Origin: Amycolatopsis sp. NBC_01488
GTDB lineage: Bacteria > Actinomycetota > Actinomycetes > Mycobacteriales > Pseudonocardiaceae
Length of the DNA: 64,000 nucleotides
Direction of reading: 5' to 3'
NCBI RefSeq assembly: GCF_036227105.1
Contig: NZ_CP109434.1
Coordinates: forward strand, 6,482,501-6,546,500
Each line of letters starts with the position of its first letter. Position 1 is the stretch's first letter. A program made the translations under genes and the position numbers. The notes below the pieces were generated by a model. The model was not told the DNA's origin. It searched no databases and saw only the letters and a program-made list of their open reading frames with translations. This document shows positions 8,215-16,698 of the stretch, in pieces.

Positions 8215-9212
8215 TGCGTCCCTTCGCCTACGTCGCGCCCGGCAGCCTCGGCGAGGCCGTCGACGTCCTCCGTGACGCCGTGCCCGGCACGAAGGTCCTC
8301 GCCGGCGGCACGACGCTCTACGACCTGATGAAGCTCGGCATCGAGACCCCGCCCGTCGTCGTCGACGTGCACCGGCTGCCCGAGCTGACCGTCATCGAGG
8401 CCGGACCGGCCGAGCTGTCCTTCGGCGCTGGTGCCCGGATGGCCGACGTCGCCGACCACCCGGTCGTCCGCGACGAGTACCCCGCCCTGTCCGAGTCGCT
8501 CTGGCGCGCGGCGTCCCAGCAGCTGCGCACCATGGCCACCGTCGGCGGGAACCTGTTGCAGCGCACGAGGTGTGGCTACTTCCGCGGCGGCCCGGAGTTC
8601 CCCTGCAACAAGCGCGAACCCGGCAGCGGCTGCGCGGCGCTCGAAGGCCACGACCGGACCCACGCGCTGCTCGGCGCGAGTGACGCGTGCATCGCGACCT
8701 ACCCCGGTGACTGGGCCGTCGCGCTGCTCGCCTTCGACGCGGTCGTCGACGTCGCCGGCCCACGCGGCGAACGCCCGGTTCCCCTCGAGGACCTGCACGT
8801 CGAACCCGGTGCCGACCCGGCCCGCGAGCACACCCTGGACGCCGACGAGCTGATCGTGCGCATCCGCGTCCCGGCGACGCCCGCCGGCCGCGGCTCCACC
8901 TACCTCAAGATCCGCGACCGCGAGTCCTACGCCTTCGCGCTCGCCTCCGCCGCGGTCGCACTGACCGTCGAGGACGGCGTGATCGGGGACTGCCGGATCG
9001 CACTCGGCGGCGTCGCCACCCGGCCATGGCGGGCCGAGGAGGCCGAACACGTTCTCCGCGGCGCCCCGCTGACGGCCGGGAACGCCCGGCACGCCGGGGA
9101 AATCGCCTTCGCCGGCGCGCGTCCCGGCATCCACAACGGATTCCGGGTCGAGCTGGGCATCCGCACCGTTGCCGACGCGGTGCGCATCGCCGCGGAGAGG
9201 GCCACCCGATGA
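8214..9212 (+). CDS. Molybdenum hydroxylase FAD subunit with 4Fe-4S insertion, PaoB-like
   Basis: This 332-residue FAD-binding subunit of the xanthine dehydrogenase family has FAD contacts in LAGGTTLYDLMK and TVGGNLLQRTRC. After the latter there is a cysteine-rich insertion (RTRCGYFRGGPEFPCNKR, then GSGC). The same kind of insertion binds an extra [4Fe-4S] cluster in E. coli PaoB and in 4-hydroxybenzoyl-CoA reductase. This places the enzyme with the aldehyde-oxidoreductase PaoABC type rather than classical xanthine dehydrogenase. The start overlaps the 2Fe-2S gene and the stop overlaps the large subunit (ATGA), so the three are translationally coupled. Confidence 0.9.
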   Translation: MRPFAYVAPGSLGEAVDVLRDAVPGTKVLAGGTTLYDLMKLGIETPPVVVDVHRLPELTVIEAGPAELSFGAGARMADVADHPVVRDEYPALSESLWRAASQQLRTMATVGGNLLQRTRCGYFRGGPEFPCNKREPGSGCAALEGHDRTHALLGASDACIATYPGDWAVALLAFDAVVDVAGPRGERPVPLEDLHVEPGADPAREHTLDADELIVRIRVPATPAGRGSTYLKIRDRESYAFALASAAVALTVEDGVIGDCRIALGGVATRPWRAEEAEHVLRGAPLTAGNARHAGEIAFAGARPGIHNGFRVELGIRTVADAVRIAAERATR

Positions 9213-11419
9213 CCGACACGCGCCGTGTGGACGCCTACGAGAAGGTCACCGGCCGGGCCGCATATGGCACCGACCGCGTTCCCGAGGGCGTCGCCTACGC
9301 GACGCTCGCCCTGGCCAGGATCGGCCGCGGCCGGGTGTCCCGGGTGGACACCGCCGCGGCGGAAGCGGTGCCGGGCGTCCTGCTCGCCGTCACCCGCTTC
9401 GACGCCGGCGAGCTGCGCGGCCCCGGGTTCATCATGGGCGGCGGGTTCTCCTTCCAGAGCCTGCAGCCGCTGCTGGACGACCACATCGCCTACCGCGGCC
9501 AGCCGATCGCGCTGGTCGTCGCGGAGACCCTGGTCGCCGCGACCGAGGCGGCCGAGCTCGTCACCGCCGAGTACGACACCGAGCCCTTCGCCGTCCACCT
9601 CGACGCCGAGGGCGCGACCACCCTGGTCCAGGAGGAGGCGATCCCGCTGCCCTTGCTCGCCGACATCAAGGTCGGCGACGCGGACGCGGCGATCGACGCG
9701 AGCCCGGTCCGGATCGACCGCACCTACGAGTACGCGGCGCAGCACGCGGTGCCGATGGAGCTCAACGGCGCCGTCGTCGAGTGGCGGGACGGCACGCTCA
9801 TCGTGCACGAGGGCACGCAGAACGCGGCCGCGCTCCGGCACGGGCTCGCCGAGCAGCTCGGCCTCGACCCCGCGGACATCGAGGTGCGCTCGCCGTACGT
9901 CGGCGGCGGCTTCGGCCAGAAGAACTCGCTGCAGCCGCACCTCGGCCCGCTCGCCCTGGTGGCGCGGCGGCTCGGCCGGCCGGTCAAGCTCGTGCTCGCC
10001 CGCAGCCAGACCTTCCACAACGGCAGCTTCCGCCCGGCGACCCGCCACCGCGTCCGCCTCGGCGCGGACGCGGCCGGCAAGATCCTCGCCGCCGTGCACG
10101 AGGTCGACCAGCAGACGTCCCGGCACGACCTGTTCCCGGCGATGCACACGGAGATCACGTCGCGGCTGTACGGCTTCCCGGCGTTCCGCGGCCGGCACCG
10201 CCTCGTCCAGACCGACGTGCAGACCCCGGGCTACATGCGGGCGCCGTTCGAGAGTTCGGCGACGTTCGCCTTCGAGTCGGCCGTCGACGAGCTGGCCTAC
10301 GCCACCGGCCAGGACCCGGTCGCGCTGCGGCTGGCCAACGACACGATGACCGACCCGGTGACCGGACGGCCGTTCTCCACCCGCTTCCTCGCCGAGTGCC
10401 TGCGCCGCGGCGCCGAGCGGTTCGGCTGGGCGCACCGGAACCCGGAGCCCGGCTCGATGCGCGCCGACGACGGCTCGCTCGTCGGCTGGGGGGTCGCCGC
10501 GGGCACCTACCCGGGCAGCATCGTGCCCGCCGTCGCCCACCTGACCGCCGGGGCCGACGGCCGCGTGACGGTCGGCGTCGACGGCCACGAGATGGGCCAG
10601 GGCATCCGCTCGGCGGTCGCGCTGCTCGTGTCCGGGGACCTCGGTATCCCGGCGAGCGACGTCGAAGTCCGGGTCGGCGACACCCGGTTCGCGGCGCAGC
10701 ACCTCACCGCGGGTTCGTGGGGGACGGCGTCCGCGTTGCCGGCCGTCCACTCCGGACTGCGGGAGCTGCGCAAGCACCTGAACGCGGCCGACACCGGCGA
10801 GGTCGACGTCGCCGCGGCGGTCGAGCGCGCCGGGCACCCGGTCGAGGTCGAGGCGAGCACGCTCGGCCCCGGGCAGGCTCCGGAGGCGCTCGACCAGGCG
10901 AAGGCCGGTCATCTGGCGATCTCCGGGCCGGTGTTCCCCGAGTTCTGCACGTTCAGCTGGGTCGCCCACTTCGTCGAGGTCCGGGTGGAGCCGACGACGT
11001 GCCGGATCCGCGTGCCGCGCGTGGTCAGCGTCGTCGACTGCGGCCGGGTGGCCAGCCCGGTGACCGCGGCGAGCCAGGTGCGCGGCGGCGTGGTGTGGGG
11101 CATCGGCGGGGCGCTGCGCGAGGAGAGCCTGGCCGACGCCCGGTTCGGGGGCTTCCTCAACGCGACGCTCGAGGAGTACCCGATCATGGTCAACGCCGAC
11201 GTCCACCGCATCGACGTCGACTTCGTGGACGAGCCGGACCTGCTGTTCAACCCGGTCGGGGTGAAGGGGCTCGGCGAGGTCGCGATGGTCGGCGTCGCGG
11301 CGGCCGTGGCGAACGCCGTCCACCACGCGACGGGCAAGCGGCACCACCGCCTGCCGATCCGGCTCGACAGTGTTCTTCCCACCCCCCTGCCCTTCGGGCC
11401 CACCCCCCGTGTCATCTAG
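9209..11419 (+). CDS. Molybdenum hydroxylase large (molybdopterin-binding) subunit, PaoC-like
   Basis: This 736-residue catalytic subunit holds the molybdenum cofactor. Hallmarks are GRAAYGTD near the N-terminus, SPYVGGGFGQKN contacting the cofactor, VDGHEMGQGIRSAVA, and GVKGLGEVAMVG near the C-terminus containing the active-site glutamate. Together with the two upstream subunits it should oxidise aldehydes or N-heterocycles to the acid or hydroxylated product. There is no Tat signal on the 2Fe-2S subunit as far as the start can be judged, so a cytoplasmic location is likely. The substrate is not determined. Confidence 0.92.
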   Translation: MTDTRRVDAYEKVTGRAAYGTDRVPEGVAYATLALARIGRGRVSRVDTAAAEAVPGVLLAVTRFDAGELRGPGFIMGGGFSFQSLQPLLDDHIAYRGQPIALVVAETLVAATEAAELVTAEYDTEPFAVHLDAEGATTLVQEEAIPLPLLADIKVGDADAAIDASPVRIDRTYEYAAQHAVPMELNGAVVEWRDGTLIVHEGTQNAAALRHGLAEQLGLDPADIEVRSPYVGGGFGQKNSLQPHLGPLALVARRLGRPVKLVLARSQTFHNGSFRPATRHRVRLGADAAGKILAAVHEVDQQTSRHDLFPAMHTEITSRLYGFPAFRGRHRLVQTDVQTPGYMRAPFESSATFAFESAVDELAYATGQDPVALRLANDTMTDPVTGRPFSTRFLAECLRRGAERFGWAHRNPEPGSMRADDGSLVGWGVAAGTYPGSIVPAVAHLTAGADGRVTVGVDGHEMGQGIRSAVALLVSGDLGIPASDVEVRVGDTRFAAQHLTAGSWGTASALPAVHSGLRELRKHLNAADTGEVDVAAAVERAGHPVEVEASTLGPGQAPEALDQAKAGHLAISGPVFPEFCTFSWVAHFVEVRVEPTTCRIRVPRVVSVVDCGRVASPVTAASQVRGGVVWGIGGALREESLADARFGGFLNATLEEYPIMVNADVHRIDVDFVDEPDLLFNPVGVKGLGEVAMVGVAAAVANAVHHATGKRHHRLPIRLDSVLPTPLPFGPTPRVI

Positions 11420-12410
11420 GCAGCGGGAAGGCGATCGTCCGGCGCTCGCCAAGCCGGACGCGCTCACCTCGGAGGCACTGGCCGGCGCGCGGCGAAACCA
11501 GCCCCGGCGCGGACTGCTCGGGCTGGCCGTCGTCCTGCCGGTGACCGTTCTGCTCGCGGCGGGCGCGGGCGGCCCGGCGAACACCCTCGAGGTGCTCGGG
11601 CCGCCGGTGACGTTCGCGCTGCCGATCGTCGCGATGATCGCGTTCTGGTGGGCGGACTGGCCGGGCACCCTGCTGCGCGGCGGCTGGTCCGGCCTGTCCG
11701 ACACGGCGCTCGTGGTGGCCGGGGGAGCGGCGCTGACGCTGCTCGGCCGGGCCGTCACCGGGACGCCGTCGGTGCCGCTCGCGGCGGGCATCTTCACGCT
11801 GATGCTGCAGCTGACGTTGGTCGGCGAAGGCTGGCCGCTGCGAGGCCGTGGCACGCGCTGGCCAGGCGTCGCGGCGTTGGCGGTGTGCTGGGCCGCCGGG
11901 CTGGCGGTGTACCTCGGCCTGGTGCGCACCGGGGCGGTGCCGGCCGAGGACTACGGCGCGTGGTTCGCCGGGCTCGGCGCGTGGCAGATGGTCTGGTACG
12001 TAGCATTGCGCGGCTGGCCGTTCGCGCGGGTCCGGCGGCGCGCGGTCCGGCTGGTGACGGCCCACGCCACGGTCTTCGCCTGCGCCTGGGGCACGTACGC
12101 GGTGGTGCCGCCGGACCGGCTCGTGCCGGTCGCGGGCGCGGCCATCGCGTCGGTGCTCGTGGTCGCGATGCTGTTCGAGGCGTGGCCGGCGATCCGGCTC
12201 ACGCCGCTACCCGGCCGCGGCCTGGTGCTGGTGCTGGTGGCGTTGCTGACGGCCGGGCTGTCGTGGGTGTTGCCGCGGATCGCGCACGGCGTCGGGGTAC
12301 CGGACCGGCTGGTCGCCGCCTGGACGGCCCACGTGACGCTCAACGCGCTGAGCCTCGCGGTGATCCTGCACGTGGCGGTCTGGCGCCGCTGGCCCGCGTC
12401 AGCGTCGTGA
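11409..12410 (+). CDS. Multi-pass membrane protein of unknown function
   Basis: This 333-residue protein starts at a GTG that overlaps the end of the molybdenum hydroxylase gene by 11 bases, so it belongs to the same transcript. The first 35 residues are charged. About eight hydrophobic segments follow (for example LLGLAVVLPVTVLLAAGAGG, VTFALPIVAMIAFWW, FTLMLQLTLVG, LAVCWAAGLAVYLGLV). I do not recognise a family with certainty. The general shape resembles membrane proteases of the CPBP kind, but their signature residues are not evident. The coupling to the hydroxylase suggests a membrane role related to its substrate or electron acceptor. Confidence 0.7.
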   Translation: MSSRQREGDRPALAKPDALTSEALAGARRNQPRRGLLGLAVVLPVTVLLAAGAGGPANTLEVLGPPVTFALPIVAMIAFWWADWPGTLLRGGWSGLSDTALVVAGGAALTLLGRAVTGTPSVPLAAGIFTLMLQLTLVGEGWPLRGRGTRWPGVAALAVCWAAGLAVYLGLVRTGAVPAEDYGAWFAGLGAWQMVWYVALRGWPFARVRRRAVRLVTAHATVFACAWGTYAVVPPDRLVPVAGAAIASVLVVAMLFEAWPAIRLTPLPGRGLVLVLVALLTAGLSWVLPRIAHGVGVPDRLVAAWTAHVTLNALSLAVILHVAVWRRWPASAS

Positions 12411-12509
12411 CGCCGCGGTCGCCAGCTCCTCGGTGATCTGCCGGAGCAGCTCGGTTGCCGCGTCGCCGAGTGCTTCCAGCTCCGCCAGCGTCGTCTCTTG
12501 GGTCGTCAC
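12399..12509 (-). CDS. Small coupled protein, 36 residues, unknown function
   Basis: A GTG at 12509 overlaps the stop of the upstream 108-residue ORF (GTGA), a strong sign of translational coupling. The 36-residue product is rich in Ala, Leu and Glu (LAELEALGDAATELL) and should form one amphipathic helix. Its end overlaps the convergent membrane-protein gene by 12 bases. No family is recognised. It could be a small partner of the upstream protein. Confidence 0.45.
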   Translation of the reverse strand: MTTQETTLAELEALGDAATELLRQITEELATAASRR

Positions 12510-12832
12510 AGCTGGTCCTCGAAGGCTTCGTGGCGGGCGATGAGAGATTCGGCGAAGGCGGCGTGCACGCGGAGGTACTCGTCGAGACCGACCGCGGTCT
12601 CCGCCCACGCGTGCCACCGGACGTGCGCCTGGGCGACATCGATGTTCGCCGCGGCAGCCACCGTCGCGGGGCCGGTGCCGGCGAGGATCGCGTGGTGCAT
12701 CAGCGACGGCGACGAGGTCCGGGCGAGCTCCGCCAGCGCGGCCAGCCGGGTGAGTTCGGCGAGCGCGTCCGGGGCGACCGGCCGGCGGCGCGGGACGGGC
12801 ACGGGGTGGGCGTTCTCGAGAACGCTGGTCAT
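12506..12832 (-). CDS. Small DNA-binding-like protein, unknown function
   Basis: This 108-residue protein reads from an ATG at 12832. The segment GPATVAAAANIDVAQAHVRW has the spacing of a helix-turn-helix used by small actinobacterial regulators that choose a promoter by age or stress state. The remaining sequence is helical, ending in ARHEAFEDQL. Upstream at 12881-12903 there is a TTACCC/GGGTAA inverted pair that could be its operator. The helix-turn-helix reading is tentative. It is coupled to the 36-residue ORF that follows. Confidence 0.5.
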   Translation of the reverse strand: MTSVLENAHPVPVPRRRPVAPDALAELTRLAALAELARTSSPSLMHHAILAGTGPATVAAAANIDVAQAHVRWHAWAETAVGLDEYLRVHAAFAESLIARHEAFEDQL

Positions 12833-12949
12833 CAAACGACTCCTGCACGGAAGAAGCTGAAGATCCTGAACGGCGGTCGGTTACCCCGCTTCACCATGGG
12901 TAAACGCGCGCGGTCGTGATCTCCATCTCGACGTTCGGGTGGCAGGATT

Positions 12950-13444
12950 GTGAGCCTGATGACAGAAGACGCCCTCGCGGCCCATGCCCGCGCCCTGATC
13001 TCGGCGAACGCGTACCTGACCCTGGGCACCACCGACGACGACGGCGGCCCGTGGACGTGCCCGGTCTACTTCGCCCCGGCCGGCGACGACACGTTCGTCT
13101 GGGTTTCGGAGGCCGACGCCCGCCACTCGCGCAACCTCGCCCGGCGCCCGCGGGTGAGCCTGGTCGTCTTCGACTCGACGGTCGCGCCGTATCACGGGCG
13201 AGCCGTGTATGCGGTTGGCGAGGCGTGGGAGCTGGCGGGCGAAGCGCTCGACCGCGCGCTGGAGAGCTATCCCCGTGGCACCGGCGACGGTGCTACGCCG
13301 CTGACTCTCGAGGACGTGTCCGGAGCGTCGCCGTACCGGCTCTACTCGGCGGTCGCGGCGGAGATGTGGGTGCTGTGCCCGCGCGATCCCGGGCAGCCGT
13401 GTCCGGTGCACGGCGTTGCCCGGGACCACCGGGTTCAGTTGTAG
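12950..13444 (+). CDS. Pyridoxamine 5'-phosphate oxidase family protein
   Basis: This 164-residue protein has the split-barrel fold of the PNPOx/F420-flavin reductase group. Typical strands are AYLTLGTTDDDGGPWTCPVY, FVWVSEADARHSRNLARRP and VSLVVFDSTVAPYHGRAVY, followed by a helical C-terminus. The GTG at 12950 is preceded by AGGA; an ATG at 12959 is an alternative start. Such proteins bind FMN or F420 and reduce small molecules or protect cofactors. The exact substrate is unknown. Its last 10 bases overlap the convergent GH43 gene. Confidence 0.8.
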   Translation: MSLMTEDALAAHARALISANAYLTLGTTDDDGGPWTCPVYFAPAGDDTFVWVSEADARHSRNLARRPRVSLVVFDSTVAPYHGRAVYAVGEAWELAGEALDRALESYPRGTGDGATPLTLEDVSGASPYRLYSAVAAEMWVLCPRDPGQPCPVHGVARDHRVQL

Positions 13445-16400
13445 CGGACCTTCCCCCGGCACTGCGGGACGCGCTCCGGCCGCACGCTCTCCAGCGTCGG
13501 CGTCACCGGGACGATCGTGCCGTCACGGCGGAAGGTCAGCTTGTCGATCGTCGTCTCGCGGTGGGTGCCGTCGCCGCCCGGGATGCCGAAGCGGTGGTAG
13601 GCCAGGTACCAGTCGTCGGTGCCCGGGACCTGCAGCATCGAGCTGTGGCCGGTGCCGAGGATGCCGAGGTGCGCGTCCTTGCTCAGGATCACGCCGTGGT
13701 TGGTGAACGGCCCGGCCGGGGACGGCGCCGTCGCGTAGCCGACGCGGTAGTCCTCGCTGCGGGTGTCGTCGATCGACCAGCTCAGGTAGTACGTGCCCTT
13801 CCGCTCCACCATGAACAGGCCCTCGCGGAAGTCGTCGAGCCCGGTCAGGCGGGTGATCTTCGCCGGGTCGTAGGACACCATGTCGTCGTTCAGCGGGACG
13901 ACGTAGGCGTTGCCGTTGCCCCAGTACAGGTACGGCTGCCCGGAGGAGTCGACGAACACCGCGGGGTCGATCGCCTGGCCGCCGTCGGGGTTCGCCGCGA
14001 TCAACGGCTTGCCCGAGTCGACGAACGGGCCGGTCGGCGAGTCGCTCACCGCCACGCCGATCTTGGCCTCGGCACAGAAGTAGAAGTAGTACTTCCCGTT
14101 GCGCTGCGCGATCGTCGGCGCCCAGGCGTTCTTGTCCGCCCAGCTCACGTCCGGTCCGAGGTCCAGGATGACGCCGTCGTCCGTCCAGTTCACCAGGTCC
14201 TTCGAGGACCACGCGGAGAACTTGGTGCCGCTCCAGCCGTCGAATCCGTCGGTCGTCGGGTACAGGTAGTACGTGTCGCCGAACGCGACGATGTTCGGGT
14301 CGGCGTGGTAGCCCGGTAGCACCGGGCTGCGCGTCTCGTGCGCCTCGACCGTCCACACGCGACGGTCACCGCCCGCGCCGGTCACCGTGAACTGCCGGGG
14401 CCGGCTCAGGTCCACCGTGCGGGTGTCCGGCTTGATCGTCGCGCCGGGCGCGAGGCCGAACTTCGGCGACAGCCGGTGCAGGTCCGTGCCGGGCTTGACC
14501 GGCAGCACGACGGTCGAAGCACCCGAATCGATGACGGCGGGCGTCTTGAGCGAGGCCAGTTCCACCGATCGGATCGTGGTGCTGTTCGACGGCAGCGACG
14601 CCACCTCGAGGCCGGACAGCGCCCGGTCGTAGAGCCGGACGTCCTTCATCTTGCCCTTGAAGTACTTGTCGCCCGCGTACACCGACCGGCCGAGGTAGTT
14701 CGCCGCCGTGACGCCACCGCCGAGGTCCGAGGGCTTGATCGTGGCGTTCGCGTTGCGGCCCACCTCGACGCCGTCGAGGTACAGCACCGCCACGCCGTCG
14801 CCGACGGTCAGCGTCAGGTTCTTCCAGACCCCGCGTGGCAGCCCGCCGGTGGCGGCCACCTGCTGCTCGGTCGTCCAGTTGCCGGTCGCGATCGCGCCGC
14901 GCAGGCCACCGCTCGCGGTGCCGCCGGTGGTGAACAGGTAGCCGTCGCCGGTCCCGTCCTTCGCGGTGTTGCCCAGGCCCCACAGGAAGTACGGCGTCTG
15001 CTGGGCCGGGTCGACCAGGACATCGGCCGACACGGTCGCCGCGTCCGCGCCGGTCAGCAGGTTGTTCGGCAGCTGGACGTGCCCGTTCGCGCCGCCGAAC
15101 GCCAGCGAGCCGTCGGCCCAGGAGACGTCACCCGCGAGGGCGCCGTCGTAGCCGTGGCCGGTGGTGTCGGCCGCGACCTGCCCGGACTTCGCGTTCAGCG
15201 GCCAGTGCGCGACGAGGCCGTTCGCGTCGGCCCGCACCGGCGCCGGAGGAGCGCTCAGCCGGTTCATCTCGGCCTGCGTGACCGGCAGGACGGTGCCGTG
15301 CCGCGGTGACGCGGGCAGGTGCGCGCCGGCGGACATCGTCCACTGGCCGGAGTTCAGGTCGGTGCTCTCGAACGGGACGTAGCCGCGGCCGCCGAACTCG
15401 TCGATGAACAGGTACCACTTGTTCTCGGTGTTCGACTTGAAGCCGGTGGGCCCTTCGCCCGCCGAGAGGCCGGGGCTGGTCGCCGTCGCCTTGCCGATGC
15501 AGTCGGCGACGAAGCCGTAGTGCGGGTCGAGCAGGTCGGTGGACTTCTCCTCGGTGATGAACTTGCTGCACGGCGTCGAGGACGTGTTGTTGCGTTCGTC
15601 CTTGGTGAAGCGGTAGTAGGTGCCCTGGTCCTTGACGACCGTCGAGTCGATCACCGAGTAGCCGGGGTCGTTCCAGACCTGCGGCGCGCTGAAGGTGACG
15701 AAGTCGCGCGTGGTCGCGTACATCATCCGGTTGTAGCTGTCGCCGGTGTGGTTCGGGTCGTTCTCCGCGTACAGCTTCGAAGCCCAGTACACGACGTACG
15801 TCCCGCGCTGGGCGTCCCACGAAGCCTCGGGCGCCCACGTGTTGCCCGCGGTCGGCGGGGACACCTGGACGCTGCGCTGGCGCGACCAGTGCGCGAGATC
15901 GGTGGACTCCCAGACCATGATCGACCGGCTGCCGGTGCGCTGGGCGGCGTCCCAGCCGCGTCCGGCGTAGATCCGCAGGTCGGTGGCGAGCAGGTAGAAC
16001 TTGTCGCCGTCGGGCGAGCGCAGGATGAACGGGTCGCGCACGCCCAGTTCGCCCAGGCTGGACTTGAGCACCGGCCGCCCGTGGTTCAGCTCGGTCCAGT
16101 TCAGCGGATCGTTGCCCTTGCTCAGCGCCGAGTAGATCTGCTCGCCGTCGGAGGTGCCTTCGCCGGTGAAGTAGAAGAAGCTGTAGCCCGCCAAGGGTTC
16201 CTGGGCCGGCTTCGGCACGACGGTGGCGGTGAACCGCCGCGTGGTGCTCTCCCGGCCGAGGCTGACCTTCGCGGTCAGCACGACCTTCGCGGGCTGGGCG
16301 CCGGTCGGCGGCCGGGTGACCTCGCCGGTCGGGGTGATGACGGCCGGAGCGGACGACGTCCAGGCGACGCTGGTCCCGCCCGCGCCGGCGGTCGGCAGCG

Positions 16401-16575
16401 TGAGGTTTCCGCGGACGTCGTCGATGCCGGGCACCGCCAGGGTGCTCGCGGCTTCTCGTACGGGCGACGAGGTGCCGGCCGGGGGAGCGGCACCGGCACC
16501 GGCGGTGCCCAGGGGGACGAGTGCGGCCACGACGGCCAGCACGACGCCGAAACGGCGCGGGGAGAACAACTTCAT
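13435..16575 (-). CDS. Secreted two-domain glycoside hydrolase family 43 enzyme with LamG domain
   Basis: This 1046-residue exoenzyme has a Sec signal (MKLFSPRRFGVVLAVVAALV, cleavage near GAGAAPP) and an Ig-like module (about 35-125). It continues with a GH43 five-blade propeller (about 130-440; GVRDPFIL, YSVIDSTVV, GEGPTGF), a LamG/concanavalin fold (about 450-650; GLVAHWPLN), a linker and a second GH43 propeller (about 730-1040). The second propeller shows all three acidic residues in HADPNIV, AIDPAVFVD and FREGLFMVE. The protein should remove arabinose or xylose from plant hemicellulose outside the cell. A perfect palindrome upstream suggests repression by a LacI-type regulator. Confidence 0.9.
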   Translation of the reverse strand: MKLFSPRRFGVVLAVVAALVPLGTAGAGAAPPAGTSSPVREAASTLAVPGIDDVRGNLTLPTAGAGGTSVAWTSSAPAVITPTGEVTRPPTGAQPAKVVLTAKVSLGRESTTRRFTATVVPKPAQEPLAGYSFFYFTGEGTSDGEQIYSALSKGNDPLNWTELNHGRPVLKSSLGELGVRDPFILRSPDGDKFYLLATDLRIYAGRGWDAAQRTGSRSIMVWESTDLAHWSRQRSVQVSPPTAGNTWAPEASWDAQRGTYVVYWASKLYAENDPNHTGDSYNRMMYATTRDFVTFSAPQVWNDPGYSVIDSTVVKDQGTYYRFTKDERNNTSSTPCSKFITEEKSTDLLDPHYGFVADCIGKATATSPGLSAGEGPTGFKSNTENKWYLFIDEFGGRGYVPFESTDLNSGQWTMSAGAHLPASPRHGTVLPVTQAEMNRLSAPPAPVRADANGLVAHWPLNAKSGQVAADTTGHGYDGALAGDVSWADGSLAFGGANGHVQLPNNLLTGADAATVSADVLVDPAQQTPYFLWGLGNTAKDGTGDGYLFTTGGTASGGLRGAIATGNWTTEQQVAATGGLPRGVWKNLTLTVGDGVAVLYLDGVEVGRNANATIKPSDLGGGVTAANYLGRSVYAGDKYFKGKMKDVRLYDRALSGLEVASLPSNSTTIRSVELASLKTPAVIDSGASTVVLPVKPGTDLHRLSPKFGLAPGATIKPDTRTVDLSRPRQFTVTGAGGDRRVWTVEAHETRSPVLPGYHADPNIVAFGDTYYLYPTTDGFDGWSGTKFSAWSSKDLVNWTDDGVILDLGPDVSWADKNAWAPTIAQRNGKYYFYFCAEAKIGVAVSDSPTGPFVDSGKPLIAANPDGGQAIDPAVFVDSSGQPYLYWGNGNAYVVPLNDDMVSYDPAKITRLTGLDDFREGLFMVERKGTYYLSWSIDDTRSEDYRVGYATAPSPAGPFTNHGVILSKDAHLGILGTGHSSMLQVPGTDDWYLAYHRFGIPGGDGTHRETTIDKLTFRRDGTIVPVTPTLESVRPERVPQCRGKVRYN

Positions 16576-16611
16576 CGTTGTCGGTTCCTTCGGGGCGCGT
16601 CGGGACCAGGT

Positions 16612-16629
16612 GATGTTAACGTTAACATC
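16612..16629. promoter_or_regulatory. LacI-type operator of the GH43 gene
   Basis: GATGTTAACGTTAACATC is a perfect 18-base palindrome with the central CG typical of LacI-family operators. It lies 37 bases upstream of the GH43 start. No LacI gene is in this window. Confidence 0.7.
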
Positions 16630-16698
16630 GAGCGGGGCACGCTGACCTTAGAGTCCGGCGTGTCCGGTGGTCAAGGGCCGGCCGGGTGCCGGCGCCCG

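Noticed and set aside
8927-11929. A 1000-codon minus-strand frame opposite the molybdenum hydroxylase genes
   Set aside because: It is a shadow of GC-rich coding DNA; the plus-strand genes have clear cofactor motifs.
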